A DNA stretch of 64,000 nucleotides from Icerya purchasi (GCA_039619475.1 CM077115.1:150604274-150668273), one strand, 5' to 3'. Numbered from the stretch's first letter, positions 24,501 to 39,500 are shown. A program made the numbers and translations. Notes: a model not told the origin generated them from the sequence alone.

Positions 24501-27500
24501 AAATACAAAAATTCTAGCGGAACATTTCAACATAATACGAAGAGACGAAATGAAGGGGGTTACCTGCTCGCAGTTATGTTAGAAACATCAAAAGAACAAT
24601 CAATAAGTATTTTTCAATAATAAAAATACCGCAAATAATTAATCAACTAGTAGTACACATTCGTACTGCATATAATAATTGCCATAAGCGCTGCCTATTC
24701 TGTATAACTAGAATGTACCAATAGGTAGTCACGACGCTCGGAATCGAGCGATACGACTCAGAGAGAGAGAGAGAGAGAGTAGCCCTAAAGAAGTTGCCGA
24801 AAACTCGTAAAAAATTTAAATAATAAAAATTCTATAGGACACGGTAAAGTCAGCATCAAAATTTGGTTATAAACTTACCAACTACCAAAGCGATAACGGC
24901 TATTGTGTGCATTTTCAATTCGTGTTTTATATTTAGAAAAATCTCGCAGGTAGTTACTTATAGCTAAGCCTGGTAAAGATGCTTCTTTGGTGATCCACAA
25001 CATACGTCCCCCATTAGCTTATTAAGTAATTTAAGTAGACTATATTCGAGGAGATTATACTTATTAGATTAAGGACAGTGATGAAAATATAGTATAATTT
25101 CTCCGATAGGTCAATTTCACTTCCGACCTAAACTAATTGCAAGTACAACCATTCACGTTAACTAAAATCTATAACAAAAAATTACTGACGGTTTTAATCC
25201 GAACAAACCATACGGCGGGAGTTTTATTAATTAATATTGAAAAAGCGTTTGACACCATATGCATCGAAGGTGTATAATATTCGAACTAATTTTAAGCTTA
25301 TATATGCTCCTGCGGGATTAATATGTATATCAAAAACTATAGAAAATTTTATGTTAAATTAAGCGATTACGAGTCGCCCATATGGAGTACATAACTAATT
25401 GTTGTAAAACAGCACCTATGAAAAATGATCTAAAGTAAATATTGAACCTAGGGAAAGGTTGTTGAGGCTATTGTCGAAAGATATTTTACATTGTTTCGCC
25501 AAAGAGAAGAGACCCTAAATGATCTAGAGTAGATATTGAACCCCGGGGAAGGTTGTTAAGGCGATTGTCGAAAGATATTTTACATTGTTTCACCAAAGAG
25601 AAGAGACCCTACGACACCTGTCATGTCGTGTTCGACGGCTGAATTTTGCATATACGTCGAACACGTATAGTGTGCAATCTTTGTTGCGGGAACGAGCATG
25701 TACTTCTATAGCCCCGACTTCTATGAAACGACTTTTTCGTAACTGTCAAGTACAACTCCATCACCTTTCGTATTCACCGTTTGTCTATTTTCGATTAAAA
25801 AACCATGTCACGCTATTTTCTAAGCAGATCTATTCTGAGCTTATCATTTTCTCGTTATGCACTATATACATACAGTTAGTGAGACATTAATCGTCGTTGA
25901 ACAACAACACACCAATAAAGGATGAAGAAAGTCTCCTATACACGTTGGTAATGACCGAATGAAAAATAGACGACTGTTGTCCAAAATTTGAAATGCAATA
26001 GGTCAGAAGTTAGCACGTGCGAAAGTGCGACGAAATGCCGCGTTACATTTATCGTTGAACAGGTACGAAAGGCCGAGTGCGAAGCGAGTAATGGGTTTTT
26101 CCGGAGTGCGTCAGATTCATACAGTGCAAGTGTGTACCTACTTCGTGCGTGAAAAGATTTCGCCGCTGAAATAGTGTAGATTCGTCACGACTCAAAAAAG
26201 TGATATTCGAAAAAATGTCGCGTAAAGACCAACATGCCCCGCTTTTTTGCGGTCCGTAAACTCGTAATTTCGAACTACGAGGAAAGTTTATCGATAGGTT
26301 AAATATCGGAGGAGTAACTAAATATCTTCAAACGGGAAAATCGCATGCATTAAATCCCGCAAAGAGACAACCGAGAAAATCACCTGAGACTGATGGATGC
26401 CGGATCAGACGACAAAAACTGCGCAGGTAAGCGCACCCGAATGAAGTCGTAAACTAGCCCAAAGAGAAGGTGTAACACAATTTCGGCCGCAACTGCACAC
26501 TGACCGATTTAATATTATTATCGTATCAATTAGGCGCTTATTGAAGTTAAATATAGATTAGCGAAATACAAAATTACAGAATTACGAAATATCGTCGTCT
26601 ATTTGAGTCCCGAACTTGGACGCGCGCAATTTTAGTGGCAGAGTTCACCGAAATCAATGATAAATCACTGAAATTGTTTCCAGGGGCACCGGTGCATTTA
26701 TACAACGGTTATCGCTAAAAAAAAAAGTTCTGGACTTCATGGAGGTCTCTGCTGCGCCCCCACCGACCCTTGAAAAGGATGGGCTACTTTTCGAGAAAAC
26801 GGCTCGTAGAAAACCGAACACATTAGTGCAGCGAACAAACAAAAACATCATCTCGAGTTCGCAAAAAAGTTCGAACCGGTAACGTTTTAGCGTGATGACC
26901 TTTTCACGGGTGAATCGAAGTTCAACCCATTTGGCAATGTTGGGAAAGTCAGAGTATGGCGTAATTCTGGAATCAATAAAACACGGTAGCGGCAATATTA
27001 AAATATGGGGTTGTTTAGTGGCCTAGATGCATCGGAGTTTATCACAGGAGGAATATGAAGATGCTTCTATGTACAGAGAGATCCGGAAAAAGAATCTACG
27101 CCCCAGTGCGGAGAAGTTGAGAATCCTAAGTTCCGTTCGCTTGTACAACAATCCGAAGCGTACGGCTTTTCGTACGCGTGAGTGGCTCTTATAGAACTGC
27201 CCGAAGGTCCTCGAAAAGCCACCACAGTGGCCAGATTGTAATCCAATTGAGCACCTGTGTGATTATTTAGACTGAAAAGTTTGAGAGAGGCCGGTCTCGA
27301 ACAAGCATGAATTGAAAGATCGTCTACAAGAAGGATTCCCGGTAGAACAGTTGGTTTTATCCATATGCTTCGAAGGCTTAAAGCCGTTATGGAGACCAAA
27401 GGTGGTCATACCAAATATTAAATTTCCTGTCTGCTGTCCCAGGCGGAAGAATTTTTCCACGATTCGGGAATACAAGGTCAGACAATTAAGTAATGCGACC

Positions 27501-30500
27501 GATTTTTTTTCTCAGCCTGTGGTAACACTGCGAACCTGTAACTCCGCCACCGTAATAGCAGATCCGTACTCTCTCGATTGAGACCTTGACGACCCCCGTA
27601 CGATCATTTCTTCGCCAGCTGTTTAGTGTTTTGTAACAACGCGCGAGTAGTGCATGTCACGAAAATGGAACAGAGAAATTTAGAGCAACGGTGCGCGATA
27701 AAATTTCGTGCGAAACTCGGCGAAACCGCGACAGAAACTTATGAAAAAGTGCTTAAAGTGTACGTTAGTGATGCCCTGAGTCGTAGTTAGGTGCTTCGGT
27801 GGCATGCCGATTTTAAAAAAGGCCGTGAGAGAGCGGAAGGCCAATTCAAGTGCAAACCGACGCGAATGCGCAGCGCGTGCGCGCCCTTCTTCGTCAAGAC
27901 CGGCGACTAACCATTCGAATGGTGGCTGACGAGTTGAATATTAACCGGGAAACAGTTAGAAAGATTTTAACCGAAGATTTCGCCATGAAAAAGCTGTGCG
28001 CGAAGATGGTACCGAAGAACCTTTCAGATGAGCAAAAAGCCCACCGAATGAACATCGCTCAAGATTGTCTCGAGCAGGTTGAAAGTGATCCTACTCTTCT
28101 CGATCGAGTTATTACAGGTGATGAAAGTTGGTTCTTTCAATATGACCCTGAAACTAAACGACAAAACTAACAGTGGCTGTCCCCTGGAGCGCCAAGGCCA
28201 AAGAAGGCGAGAATGAGCAAGTCCAAAGTGAAAACCATGTTGATTTGCTTCTTCGACAGCAAAGGGGTGGTTCACAAAGAGTTCGTACTACCTGGACAGT
28301 CCGTAAATCAAGTATTTTACCGCAATGTGCTCGAAAGGTTACGAAAAAGGGTGCTCAGAGTGCGTCCAGAGATTGCGCGAAGACTTGGGTTCTGCATCAC
28401 GACAATGCTCCCTGTCACGCTGCGTTCAGTGTCTCTCAGTTTTTGGCGTCTAAAGGCATCGCAACGTTACCACAACCGCCCTATTCACCGGACATGTCAC
28501 CCTGCGAATTTTTTCTATTCCTCCATATGAAAAAATTCGTCAAAGGTCGACATTTTGACTCCGTTAAAGATATCCAAGAATCTGTGACGAGGGTACTCGG
28601 AGAGGTCGCACAAGAAGTGTTCCACAATTGTTACGAAAACTGGAAAACTCGCTGGAATAAGTGTATAGGTGCGGGAGGGGACTACTTTGAAGGAGATCGC
28701 AGCGATGTACCTTAATTTTTAAATATACTCGATTTTTGAATTTTGTCGCATTACTTAATTGTCTGACCTCGTATGTTCAACGATATTAATGTAACGCGTG
28801 ATTTCGCCATTTTTTTGTCTTTGTGTTTAATTTTTGCTTTCCGACTTTTCTGTTTTTGTACGTGTGTAAGAGATGCTCCGTTTTGTTATTCGCCTAAAAA
28901 AATTCGGAATCGACCTTTTTTTCTTTCAATTTTTTTTTTTTTGTGTGTATTTTCATTCCGATCCCCACTGTTCAAAGATTAATGTCACTCACTGTATACA
29001 TATAGAGTATATCGCGAATCATATGTTCTGATTGGAGTCTCATATCTGGTTAGTCGTCCCTCGTTACTTCTGCGGTCGAGAACTTTTTTATAAAAACACT
29101 AACCTGAATTCGTCAGATAATCGTCAAACTGTTTTTTTGATAAAGAAACTTCCGCATTTCCGAAATTCCCAAAAAAAAGTTCTCTTCAATTATAAAAAAT
29201 AGACGAGACCACACCGTTAGTGTCTGAAAATTTTCAGCTATCCGAAATGTACGTAAATACGATAATAGGCAGAAAAAAAAGTACGAGAATGTTCTTCCCT
29301 TTTTTTCATATTATCAGATAAAGAAGACAGTTGGATACTTAAGGAGGTCTAAGGAAATCTACGAAGAATACAGGAGGTCGATTACAACGGCATTGACGAT
29401 AGCGCATATAAACCATTTGAAGAACGAAATTTTCCAATACCGATGGCATAGCAACACAAACGGAATAAAATCGAATTTCGCTAGCGCGCAGGACGGGATA
29501 GCTACGCTACTAGTAAACGGTAGCAAAATACTGAACGATTCGGATTCGATTGGAAACTACGCGGATCAACTATTGAAAGAGATCGTAACGAAAGTAATCG
29601 CGGATGAAGCTAGATCGGAAATAAGACGCTTAATTAGCGAGCACATCAGAGAAAAGGGCTGCTTCGTGGTGACCGCGAACGCGACTCCCGCTGCCGATAT
29701 AATCGATATATCGCATTCGAAACTCGAAACCACGTCGAAAGAATTCGCAGAAATTCGACGATTTTTAGCTTCGTTCAACTGTCACGGTGGTCTATGCGAA
29801 CGTACGACCGGAAAAGAGATCGCTAAAGAACGAACGTCGAAAACGAACGACTGCATTTTTGCGGAAACCGTCTCGCTCGTAGAAGAAGAGGGAATTAACG
29901 ATCTTTCGTCGAAGATATCGAGCGTGCAGCTAGCGCGAAAACGGAACGATCAGTCCGACAGAACTAAAATAGGTGCTGCGCTCGGACGAAACACCGTTGC
30001 CGAGACCGTTGGTGGAGAGCTGTCCTATTTCTTGAGTGACTTTCTCTACGACCCGTATTTGAAAGAATTGCCGGTAAGCGATTTGAACTATTTGGAACGA
30101 ATACAGATGGACTTTCAACAGCGATTAATCGATTACAACGAAGAAGAAGTCGTGAACTATTTGCAACATAACCGGTCGACCGCTAGCGGCGATAGTTGCG
30201 ACATGAATGACGTCGATCAACAGTTGGATAGTAGTTTAAAAGACGATACAGGAGTCAGCGAAGAAGATACAATTGACGTAAACGATGACAATGCTTCGAA
30301 AAGTTGCTGTTCAGAAATCACACCTGGCAAGAAAAAACGACTTCCGGTACACAAAAAGATGAAATTTACCAAAGTCGTCTCGAATAAATCAGTTCAGCCT
30401 CCGATCGATTCCTGCGATAATAATGTACAGAAAAAGCGCGGCAGAAAACCCAAGTAGGTCTCGTCACTTTTAATAAAAATAAACGCACTAACAAAAACAC

Positions 30501-33500
30501 TTAAAGCGAAGGTAAATGTCGGAAACGTTTTATGTTCCGTCATCCCGTAGAAATTCACTAAGAAATTTCGTTATCACCATTCTAAATTATCGCTATTTTT
30601 TTGTAACTAATTAACAAACAGGATGTGTAAATTATCTAGATTTAGACATTTAGGTTTTGCAAAATAATGTAATTATCTGATTTCACGGCCTGTGTTTACT
30701 CTTGGGAACGAACACTGTGTTTCCCAAATAAGCCCTACATTGTAGATACGGTTTTGAAGCGTATATATACAAACATTATAATAGCGGCAAATTAAAAAAA
30801 AAGATGTACGCGCGTAGCAGTACCGTTTAGTTATAGCAAAATAACAAGACTACGTATTTCGAAAAAAAGTAAATAAAATAAAAGAAAAAATAGTTTATTT
30901 TTTTTAAAAAAACCTACTTCAAAATTTATTCTAAAAATTTAATATAAATATATACTGGAAAGTAAAAAATTATTAACTGCGATACGAAATAATTATATGT
31001 TTTACAGTGAAATGTATATAACTCAAAAGCGGGTTATTATGATTATTCTTAAACACAACATTAATACCGTAATCGGAATATTTCGGTACACCAAACTCCT
31101 AAATTGCAACATTTGGAAACAGTGAATATCACAGTCACTCGATTTCTATTCAAGAAATTCGGGTTGTAATTTGAATTCTGTGCCGATTCCGATAAAAAGG
31201 CTCGATTATATTAGGCGAGTTTACTAGCTACTAGCCGGCGAATTCACTATATGATAGTAAACTCGCCCAGTGTGTAATCATGTTGACTAGCGAAGTAGCA
31301 GATTGTAAACAATCCGCGAGGAAAGTTAAAAAAGGTGAGCTACTTTATTCGCTATTCGCTGTCGTATAAGCTTGTTAGCTACGAGTATCTAGAGTTATTT
31401 TGTTCAGTGTGCCTACAAAATGTCGGTGCAAGTAGTTCGTGCTGGAGTTGTTGTTTTAGCTGCTGCTATCAAGAAGGAGTTAGAAAGAAAAGAAAGTGAA
31501 AGATTGCGTCGTAGAAGAGTGTGGGTAAAGTCTTGGATAGAAAGACGTAAAAAATGTGGTGAGAGAGTTGAAGGACGAAGCGATCCTTTAGCTTATCGAA
31601 ATATCTTGAGAATGAATTCTACCCAGTTTGACGGTTTACTGTGGATGGTACATGGAATAGTCAAAAAAAGAAGATACGATAATGAGAAAAGTAATCCCAG
31701 TAACAACAAAAAAAAAAACAACTAGAAATTCAACAATACAATTCACACGTTCCACTTTATTATTTAACACAGAACATATAACAGAAAAATGTAAAAGAAA
31801 AGCAACGCGTGGTTTCCACTTGCTACCTAGTTGGCTTCTGAGCGAGTGGAATGACATGCAAGTGTCATCATCACTACCTCACTAGCTGATTCGCCCGCGT
31901 GTAAACACATAGGCTAGTAGCTACTAAAATCGCCTAATGTGATCGAGCCTTAAAGAATAATCATTCGAGGTTATAAGAATAATTTTTTTTTTTTTTTCGA
32001 GTAATTATTTTTTACTTTTTGGCGAATTTTTATTAAATTTTTGATGTAAAAATTAAAGTGGGTATTTTTTCAAAAAAAAAAATGATTTTTAAATTTTTAG
32101 TACACAACCACTTTTTAGCGGTAATGATACGGGTAGTCCGACTTAAAATTGTGCTGCTTTCGGTGCTCTATAAATGTATTGGTTTAGAAAAATACAATAT
32201 TCAAATTCCGTTAATGATGAAGCTCTAAATCGCTCTTTCGGAGTTTCGATTATCTTTATTCGATGTTCCCATATAATAACATAAATTAAACACTTCAAGT
32301 CATTTCCGTTTTTTAATTTTTAAATTTCAGGGGTCTGTTCCTACATTTCCCCAGTATTTTAATTACAATTTCTCGGCTAATTTTTATCAGGCTATAAAAG
32401 TATATCTCTGTAAAGAGCTTCTTTTTTTAACGTTTATTTTAATAACTCCAAAGTCAGTTCTTACCCCGTACATATAGTATCACCACTACACTACACTACA
32501 CTAATTAACCCCGGAAAAATTTCTAATATACAAAAAAAAGTATCATTAAAATTATACGCAGAGGGAATGTTATAAAATTTCCGTCAGTGATGAGTTTCTA
32601 AATGGCATTAGGACAGTTTCGAATTCGTTATCTTTATTCGAACCCTTCACATGCAACCGTGTTTACAGATGGTTCGAAGAAGCCGGATGATGCCGGTGCC
32701 TCTTTTATCCTCCCAGATTTTGGCTTTTCAGAATATTTTGGTCTGCCTCCGTTCTGTTCCATATTTATAAACAAATTCCATAATTTTCATTTCCTCTAAT
32801 CACCTTTCCTCTAGATTCTTGATTATATCTGACTCCACGACCGCCCCTTAATTCATTCCTCCCTACCTGTCATTCCTGTGATTTTATCATACTCCACATA
32901 CGCTCACTTATCCACGTTTTTTCTTCCCTCCTTTGCATTTATATTGATATTTACTATGTGTTCCTAATCATTCGGGCATCTTCAGTAATAAAGCAGCAGA
33001 CTCCTTAAATCGGGTTTCTGCCTCTTCTTACTTCTTCTTTAAAAAAGTCCGATCGGCCAATCTCCTTCCGCTGTGCAAAGGTTTTCATCTCAAACTTTGA
33101 TATCGGATCTATTCTTCTTTTTCGAACAATTGTTCTTTCTATCTGTCTGTTCAAGCTAGTGTCTTTTCGGCCAATCCGTTATTCTCTTTGTTTCCTTCAC
33201 TTCGCCGTTCCGTTGTTGTCTCCGTTATTCGTCTGCGCTCTTAAGCCATACTTTATTATCTTCCTCACCTTTTCGTTCTTCGTTAGTTGCCTTTCCATAT
33301 TGTTCACTCAAACGAAGAGCGTGTTTGCGATGCTGATCATATGTTTATTAAGTGTTCATCTATTTCTGCTGAGTGCTCTGCTTTCTATTCCATTTTATTG
33401 ATACTCGGTCTTCCGACTCCATATTGCGCCTCTGAGAATATCTTTTCCTTCTCCACATATTGCTCCTATTATTTGTTCCTTTCTCCTGACAACATTTGAT

Positions 33501-36500
33501 ATCGTAGCAAGATATAATTGACTCTTTCCTTTTTTAATTGTTTCTGGATAAAGGTGCCCGGCTGACAGCCCAAAAAAAACAAAAAAAAAAACATTATTTT
33601 CCTTAACTTCTGGATGATAATAAAATTTAAAGAAAATTTTTTTTTGTTTTTTTCTAAATAGCCTTTTATTTATACACTAAAAGGAAGTACAAAATAACTT
33701 CATTAGTGTGCGACTACCAGATACGCATCTTAACATTAAAATCTGGAACTACAAAAATATTCTTAAAAATAAAAACGGGAACGTGCGTGTGGTATTGTGA
33801 TGCACAACAATGGAACAACATTCAATAGTGATTGTAGTTTTGGCTTAGGATGTATTATAATATTAATATTTAATTATTAATCTGCGGCCCCCGCTTTTAT
33901 TTTTCAGAATATTTTGTAGTTTCAGATTCTAATGTTAAGATGCGTATCTGGTAGTCGTACACTAATAAAGTTATTTTGTACTTTTTAGTGCAGAAATAAA
34001 AGCCTATTTTTAAAATATATATATACATTTTATTATTTTTTATTTTTTAGTCTGGATTTTTTACTATGTATTTCAATAAAAAAACAATAAATTCAGACTC
34101 AAGCCAGCTGTGACAAAATGCGGCTCTCCGCACTTTACACCAACGACACACACCTTTGTTGTTGCTGTTTGTTTTTTATTATTATTAATATAAACATTTC
34201 GTATTGTTCTATGAAATCAATTATCCAATGTTTATGTTAAAAATTTATATTGGCGCATATGTTTATGTGAAATGTAATGTAACAAAATGTTCAAAGCGAG
34301 CTAAGATGTGATCAAAATAATATAGGCAAACCAGAAAATAGCGTTTTTCGCGGCTCAGCTAGCTATTTCGTGCGATATATTTCCATAATATTCTGCAAAA
34401 GGGCACTTTTTTAGCAAAGGGAAAAATTATTAAACCTTACATGCTACACAAACACAAAAAAATTAGCAAAGAACCTACTACATTGAAGACATATTGTAAC
34501 TATACTTTTTTTCTTTCAACTTCGCAGAATCTACATAACGGAAGATGGATTAACGACGTCTAACATAGAACGAAAAAGTGCCAGTGAAAAGAACTCGGAG
34601 GTAAGAAGCACACAATGAAACATTTGAATTAATAAATTTTTTTCTTTTTTTTGGAATATGTAGCCAACGAAACGATGTAACAATTTATTGTAATTAAGAG
34701 TGGATTTAAACGAAAATTAATAATAAGAAAAAAATGAAAGAAGTGACAACAGAACCAGGAAGTCAAAGTAACTCCAAGAACACCAGTTATTAGAAGGAAG
34801 ATTAGGCTGTACAGATAGATAAAAGGATTGATCGTTACGAAAGGAGGAGGAGTAAATATCTGACCAAAGTTTTGAAATGGAACTTAGTACATAGGGAATT
34901 CGGGTTAAAGAATGGAATTTATCTTAAGAAAAGGAACGAGAAGAAGCAGCAGCCTGAGCCAAAAACTCATTAATTTCATTACCTTTAATGCCCATGTGGC
35001 TGCGAATCCACAGCAAATCAACACAGATGGAGTAGCGAGAAGAAATAAAACGGATAAGACAGAATATGCGAAGAATGATGAAATCGGATGAGTGATCAAG
35101 AAAATAGAAGCTGATCGCTTGAAGAACTTTCATGGAGTCTGAAATAACCAAGTAATTAGAAAACAGACGACTAAAGAAAATGATAATGGAGGGTAAGATG
35201 ATCATTAATTCGTTTATGAAGATGAAACAGAAAGAAGGAAGACGAAATGATTCAGATAAGTTGAAATCCGGAAGGACAAAAGAAGCTCCGACACCGTGAG
35301 GTCCTCTGGAGCTATCCGTGAAGATATGCGATGGAAATTGGGAATTGATAATGCTGTTGAATTCCTGTTGACTTATTGTTTGAGGAAAGAATTTGGAAAG
35401 TGAAAGTAAAAAAAAAAAACATTGAGAGAATGGCAGAGATCGAGAAATCTGAAGGAAAAAGAAGGGAGATTATTATCTGAGATTGTGTAAGGAGAAGAGA
35501 AATGAAAGCTGAAACAGGGATTTTCCTAGGCGTAAAACGTTCTTCTTCTTCTTCAAAACGCTGTACATGGTTACCGTGCGTAGCGATCATAGGGGATGTT
35601 GATCATATATCCCTATTTCTGGCAGCTTGAACTAAACTCTCTATAGATGTTATTCCGGTACATTTCCGAATGTCCTGGGTCACGAGATAGTCTTCTGCGT
35701 CCCACTCCTCTTTTTTCTTCAATTTTCCCTTGAAGAAGAAGCCGGATGATTTCATATCTTTCTCCTCTGATTATGTGTCCAAAGTATCTTATTTTCCTTT
35801 CTTCGATTATTCGACGGATCATCCTTTCTTCTTGGACGGATTTTAGTACATCTTCGTTTCTCATGCGCGCTGTCCAAGGAATCTTAAGCATGCGACGATA
35901 AAGCCACATTTCGCACGCCTCCAAGTAGTTGAGTGCTGTGCCGGAATATGTTGTAGCTTCCAGCCCATAGAGCATAATAGGCCAAATACAGCTTTTCATT
36001 AGCCTTTTCCGAATTTCCAAGTTTAATGATTTATCTGTTAACAGCTTTTTTAGTTTTCCAAAAGCAGTGCGCACATGTTCGCATCTTTGTTTAATTTCTG
36101 TCTCAGCGTTAGTTCTTATAAATTGAGATCTGCGAAGAGACAGGGGTGGAATGTTAGACTCTGCAAGAATTGCTAGAATTGCAGTATACTTAAGAGCATC
36201 GAGACAAAGCCAAAGACACGAATTTTGGATAATGCCCAATTTAGAAAGACGGGATTTAGAAGCACAATCATAGATAAAAGAACAGTAATCAAATTTGGAA
36301 CGGATAACAGTTTTATACAAGGAGATCAGAATGTAAGGGTCACCAACCCATTTTGTTGAGGACAAAGCTTTCAGCGGGTTTAGACTTTTAATAGCAGAAG
36401 AGAAAAGATAATCAATACGTTTAGAGAATGTCAGCCGACTATTGAGTCAATACCTCGTGTAAAAAATAGAATCGAATACATAAATTCTCGTCGCTGTCTT

Positions 36501-39500
36501 CTTCGATTACCACCTTAGTCTCATCGGTATTGAATAGCCGGTTAAGAATTTCAACCGGTCTCTCAATTTTGGACTGGTAATGGCCATACGCTAAATAATA
36601 AATCATGGCTACTGCGGGAGAAAAAGTCGCTACATCCTCATCCAACGAGATAAATTTGAAAGTACACTTTTTATCTTTCTTAAAAATTTATTACAGATAC
36701 AACACTTTGCCTCATTTCATCTGGAACTCGTGATTGATAATAAAAATTACACGAAGCAAGGAAAAAACCTGGAATACTGGATTTTTGGGATGACCAAGAA
36801 ATAAACAGACGACACTTGAAAGACACACTAAAATAACAGAAGCTGCAGACCAACGGGATTTGATAAATCTTGCGTAAGGATCACGTATCACCCTGCGAAA
36901 CGAGATTCCCAATCTGTCATCAGTGGACATACAGAATGTTACTTCCACAAAACCTAAATTCTCTTCTGATAAAAGAAAATATTAATGTTCCAAACACGAC
37001 TGAAATTAATCATTTCCTAGAACAACTCTCATCTTAAAAATATTTCAAATACAATCACTTCGAGTGTTGTTCAGAGTGAGTTTTTATTAATATATGCTCC
37101 GCTAATATTTTACACCCTTCGTGCAGCTTCGTAGCGGTTGCATCAATCGTGATCGTCTCCTCTAGCGATTTTTTCAACTATTATTTAAACAATATTCATT
37201 TGGACCTGTATTCGCATGCACAACTCATTCAGTCTCTAGAAGTGAGAATATGAATACTTGATTTACAACATATGGCCACATACCTTACCTGTATGCATGG
37301 ATGATTTCAAATACTACAAATTCTTCATCCCGGGAACGAAAATCATAAAAAATAAAAATTAACAAGAGAATGCTCGATTTTTAAGATACGGGCTACAGTT
37401 ATCCTAAAGGCAATATAATACTTACCCAGGAGTTTTCAAAGAGAAAATACCCTTTCAGACTCCGCGAGCTACATCAAGGCACTGTAAAACGCTGACTACT
37501 TGCAAAAATTCTTCATCATTCATTCTGTCTTTATTTGTTTTGTTTTCAATGAGCTATGCCATTCTCACAAAATAATACATACAAGTAGGGTGTTATACCT
37601 TACTCATACATAAATACATACAAACTTACATACATGCATACTTATATAGATACGTATATATATATATATATATATAAACTCGGCCATTTTGACCTCGCAA
37701 GGGGCTGTGTCCCTTGACCCTTCTAATTTACATTTCTGTCTCTTTCTCTTCTATACTTTGTATAAAATGATCAAAATTTACAACGTAATTCTTACTGGCA
37801 TCAACACAAAAATAATAACATAATCATAAAAATCCTATTCTAACATTTAACTTTCATTATATAAAATTAAGACATTTTTTCGTTACATATTTTGTTACAT
37901 AAAATTGTGACATTTTTAAAATAACAATCACAGAAATCCTATAAAATATGGCAAACGTTACATAAAATTGGGACATTTTTTCTAATGGAGGGTAGCCTAA
38001 GAATTACGTTGTAATTAATATATAAAACTCGCCCCTTCGGGCCTCGGTATGGGGCGAGCCCCCTTCATCTCTAGGTCTAATTCTTCTATAATTCTTATAG
38101 AAAAGTAAACTTTTTCATTGGCTACGTTGTTCGACAAAAAAAATCTTTCAGTTCCAATTTTCATCACCAGGAGATGTAGGGACGCTAATATCGCATTGAA
38201 GTCTTGTATATGAGACAAATTTCACGACAGGACACTTTTCGTGATGACCTCTGGCGTAAAAATGGCATAGCCATTAGATCCTCTGGACTTCGCAAAGGGA
38301 AGTGGATCTCCTAGATACTGGTTCTTCTATAATGCTTATAAAAAAGTGGATTTCAACTAATTACGTCATAATAAAACCCATAAAATACACAAAACATAGA
38401 AAAATCGTTAATTAAGAATTGATGAAAACGTATGCCGACATGTTTCGTAGATAATAACTTTTGTCCTTGCGTATTTGTTTATAATTTAATCTAAAAATTA
38501 TAGTCACCGTGGGATCTCCTGACTGCGAAATATGCCGTTGCGTTTGTTATTAATTATTAAAAGAACTTCTTTTCCGGATTTGGTGTATTTTATATGTTTT
38601 ATTAAATACATTAAATAATGGCTAACAGAAAATATCTAATTACGTCTATTACAGTAACGATTTTCGAAAATAATTTTTGCCTCCACAGATCTGTAAAGAA
38701 TGGCTTCACCAAGCACTAGAAGAAGGTGACAAACGAGATCCACCTTTGCTTCGTGAATTCGTATACGGTTTATACGAAAATTATTGCTCCAAATGCAATT
38801 ACGAACCGATTAACACGGCTTTTTTTGGAAAATGTTTGCGAAAAGAATTTCCCGGCGTCCGATCCAGACGTCTTTTGGTCAGGTAGTATTAGGATTTTAA
38901 TTTTAAAAACTGGCACAAAACTGATATAAAAACTCACACATACAACCAGTGAAAAGCGAGAGTCAGGCTTAAGGTTTTGTTTTTTTTTTTACTGTTTCGT
39001 AGTAAGCTTCATCGCTGATCAATTCGGAACCCTTTTTTTCTTCACTGACGGAAATGCCTTGTCGCTGCATGCAGTAATACCTGCTGCCGGGTTTCCATGG
39101 CAATTGTTATATGCAACGCTTGTGTAGATACAAGACTACACTTGAAACTGATATTGTGATGGTTTGATTTATTGAGATATACAAATGCAGTCCCCCATGT
39201 ATGTCCGCCTATTATACGTTAACTAGCACGCTTATGGCAATATAGGCGGTATTTCGCTATTGCCTTTCACGTGCCTATCAGCGGTTATTTAATTATTTTT
39301 TTTTTTTTTTGTAATCATTTCTGTTGTCACCTGGGATCGAACTCAAGACTAGTGCGCTCTCAGACTATCGCGAATACGTTATCAAATTTTGCTCGAGGCC
39401 GAATACTCTACCTCAACTTTAATCAGTATTGGCCGGAAACTTTTGAACCATCACAGACCATTACACGAAAAATGATTGAATAAAATTCAACGAAGCTGAT

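Noticed and set aside
26654..26995. 113-residue minus-strand ORF
   Set aside because: Shadow of the decayed Tc1 transposase on the + strand.
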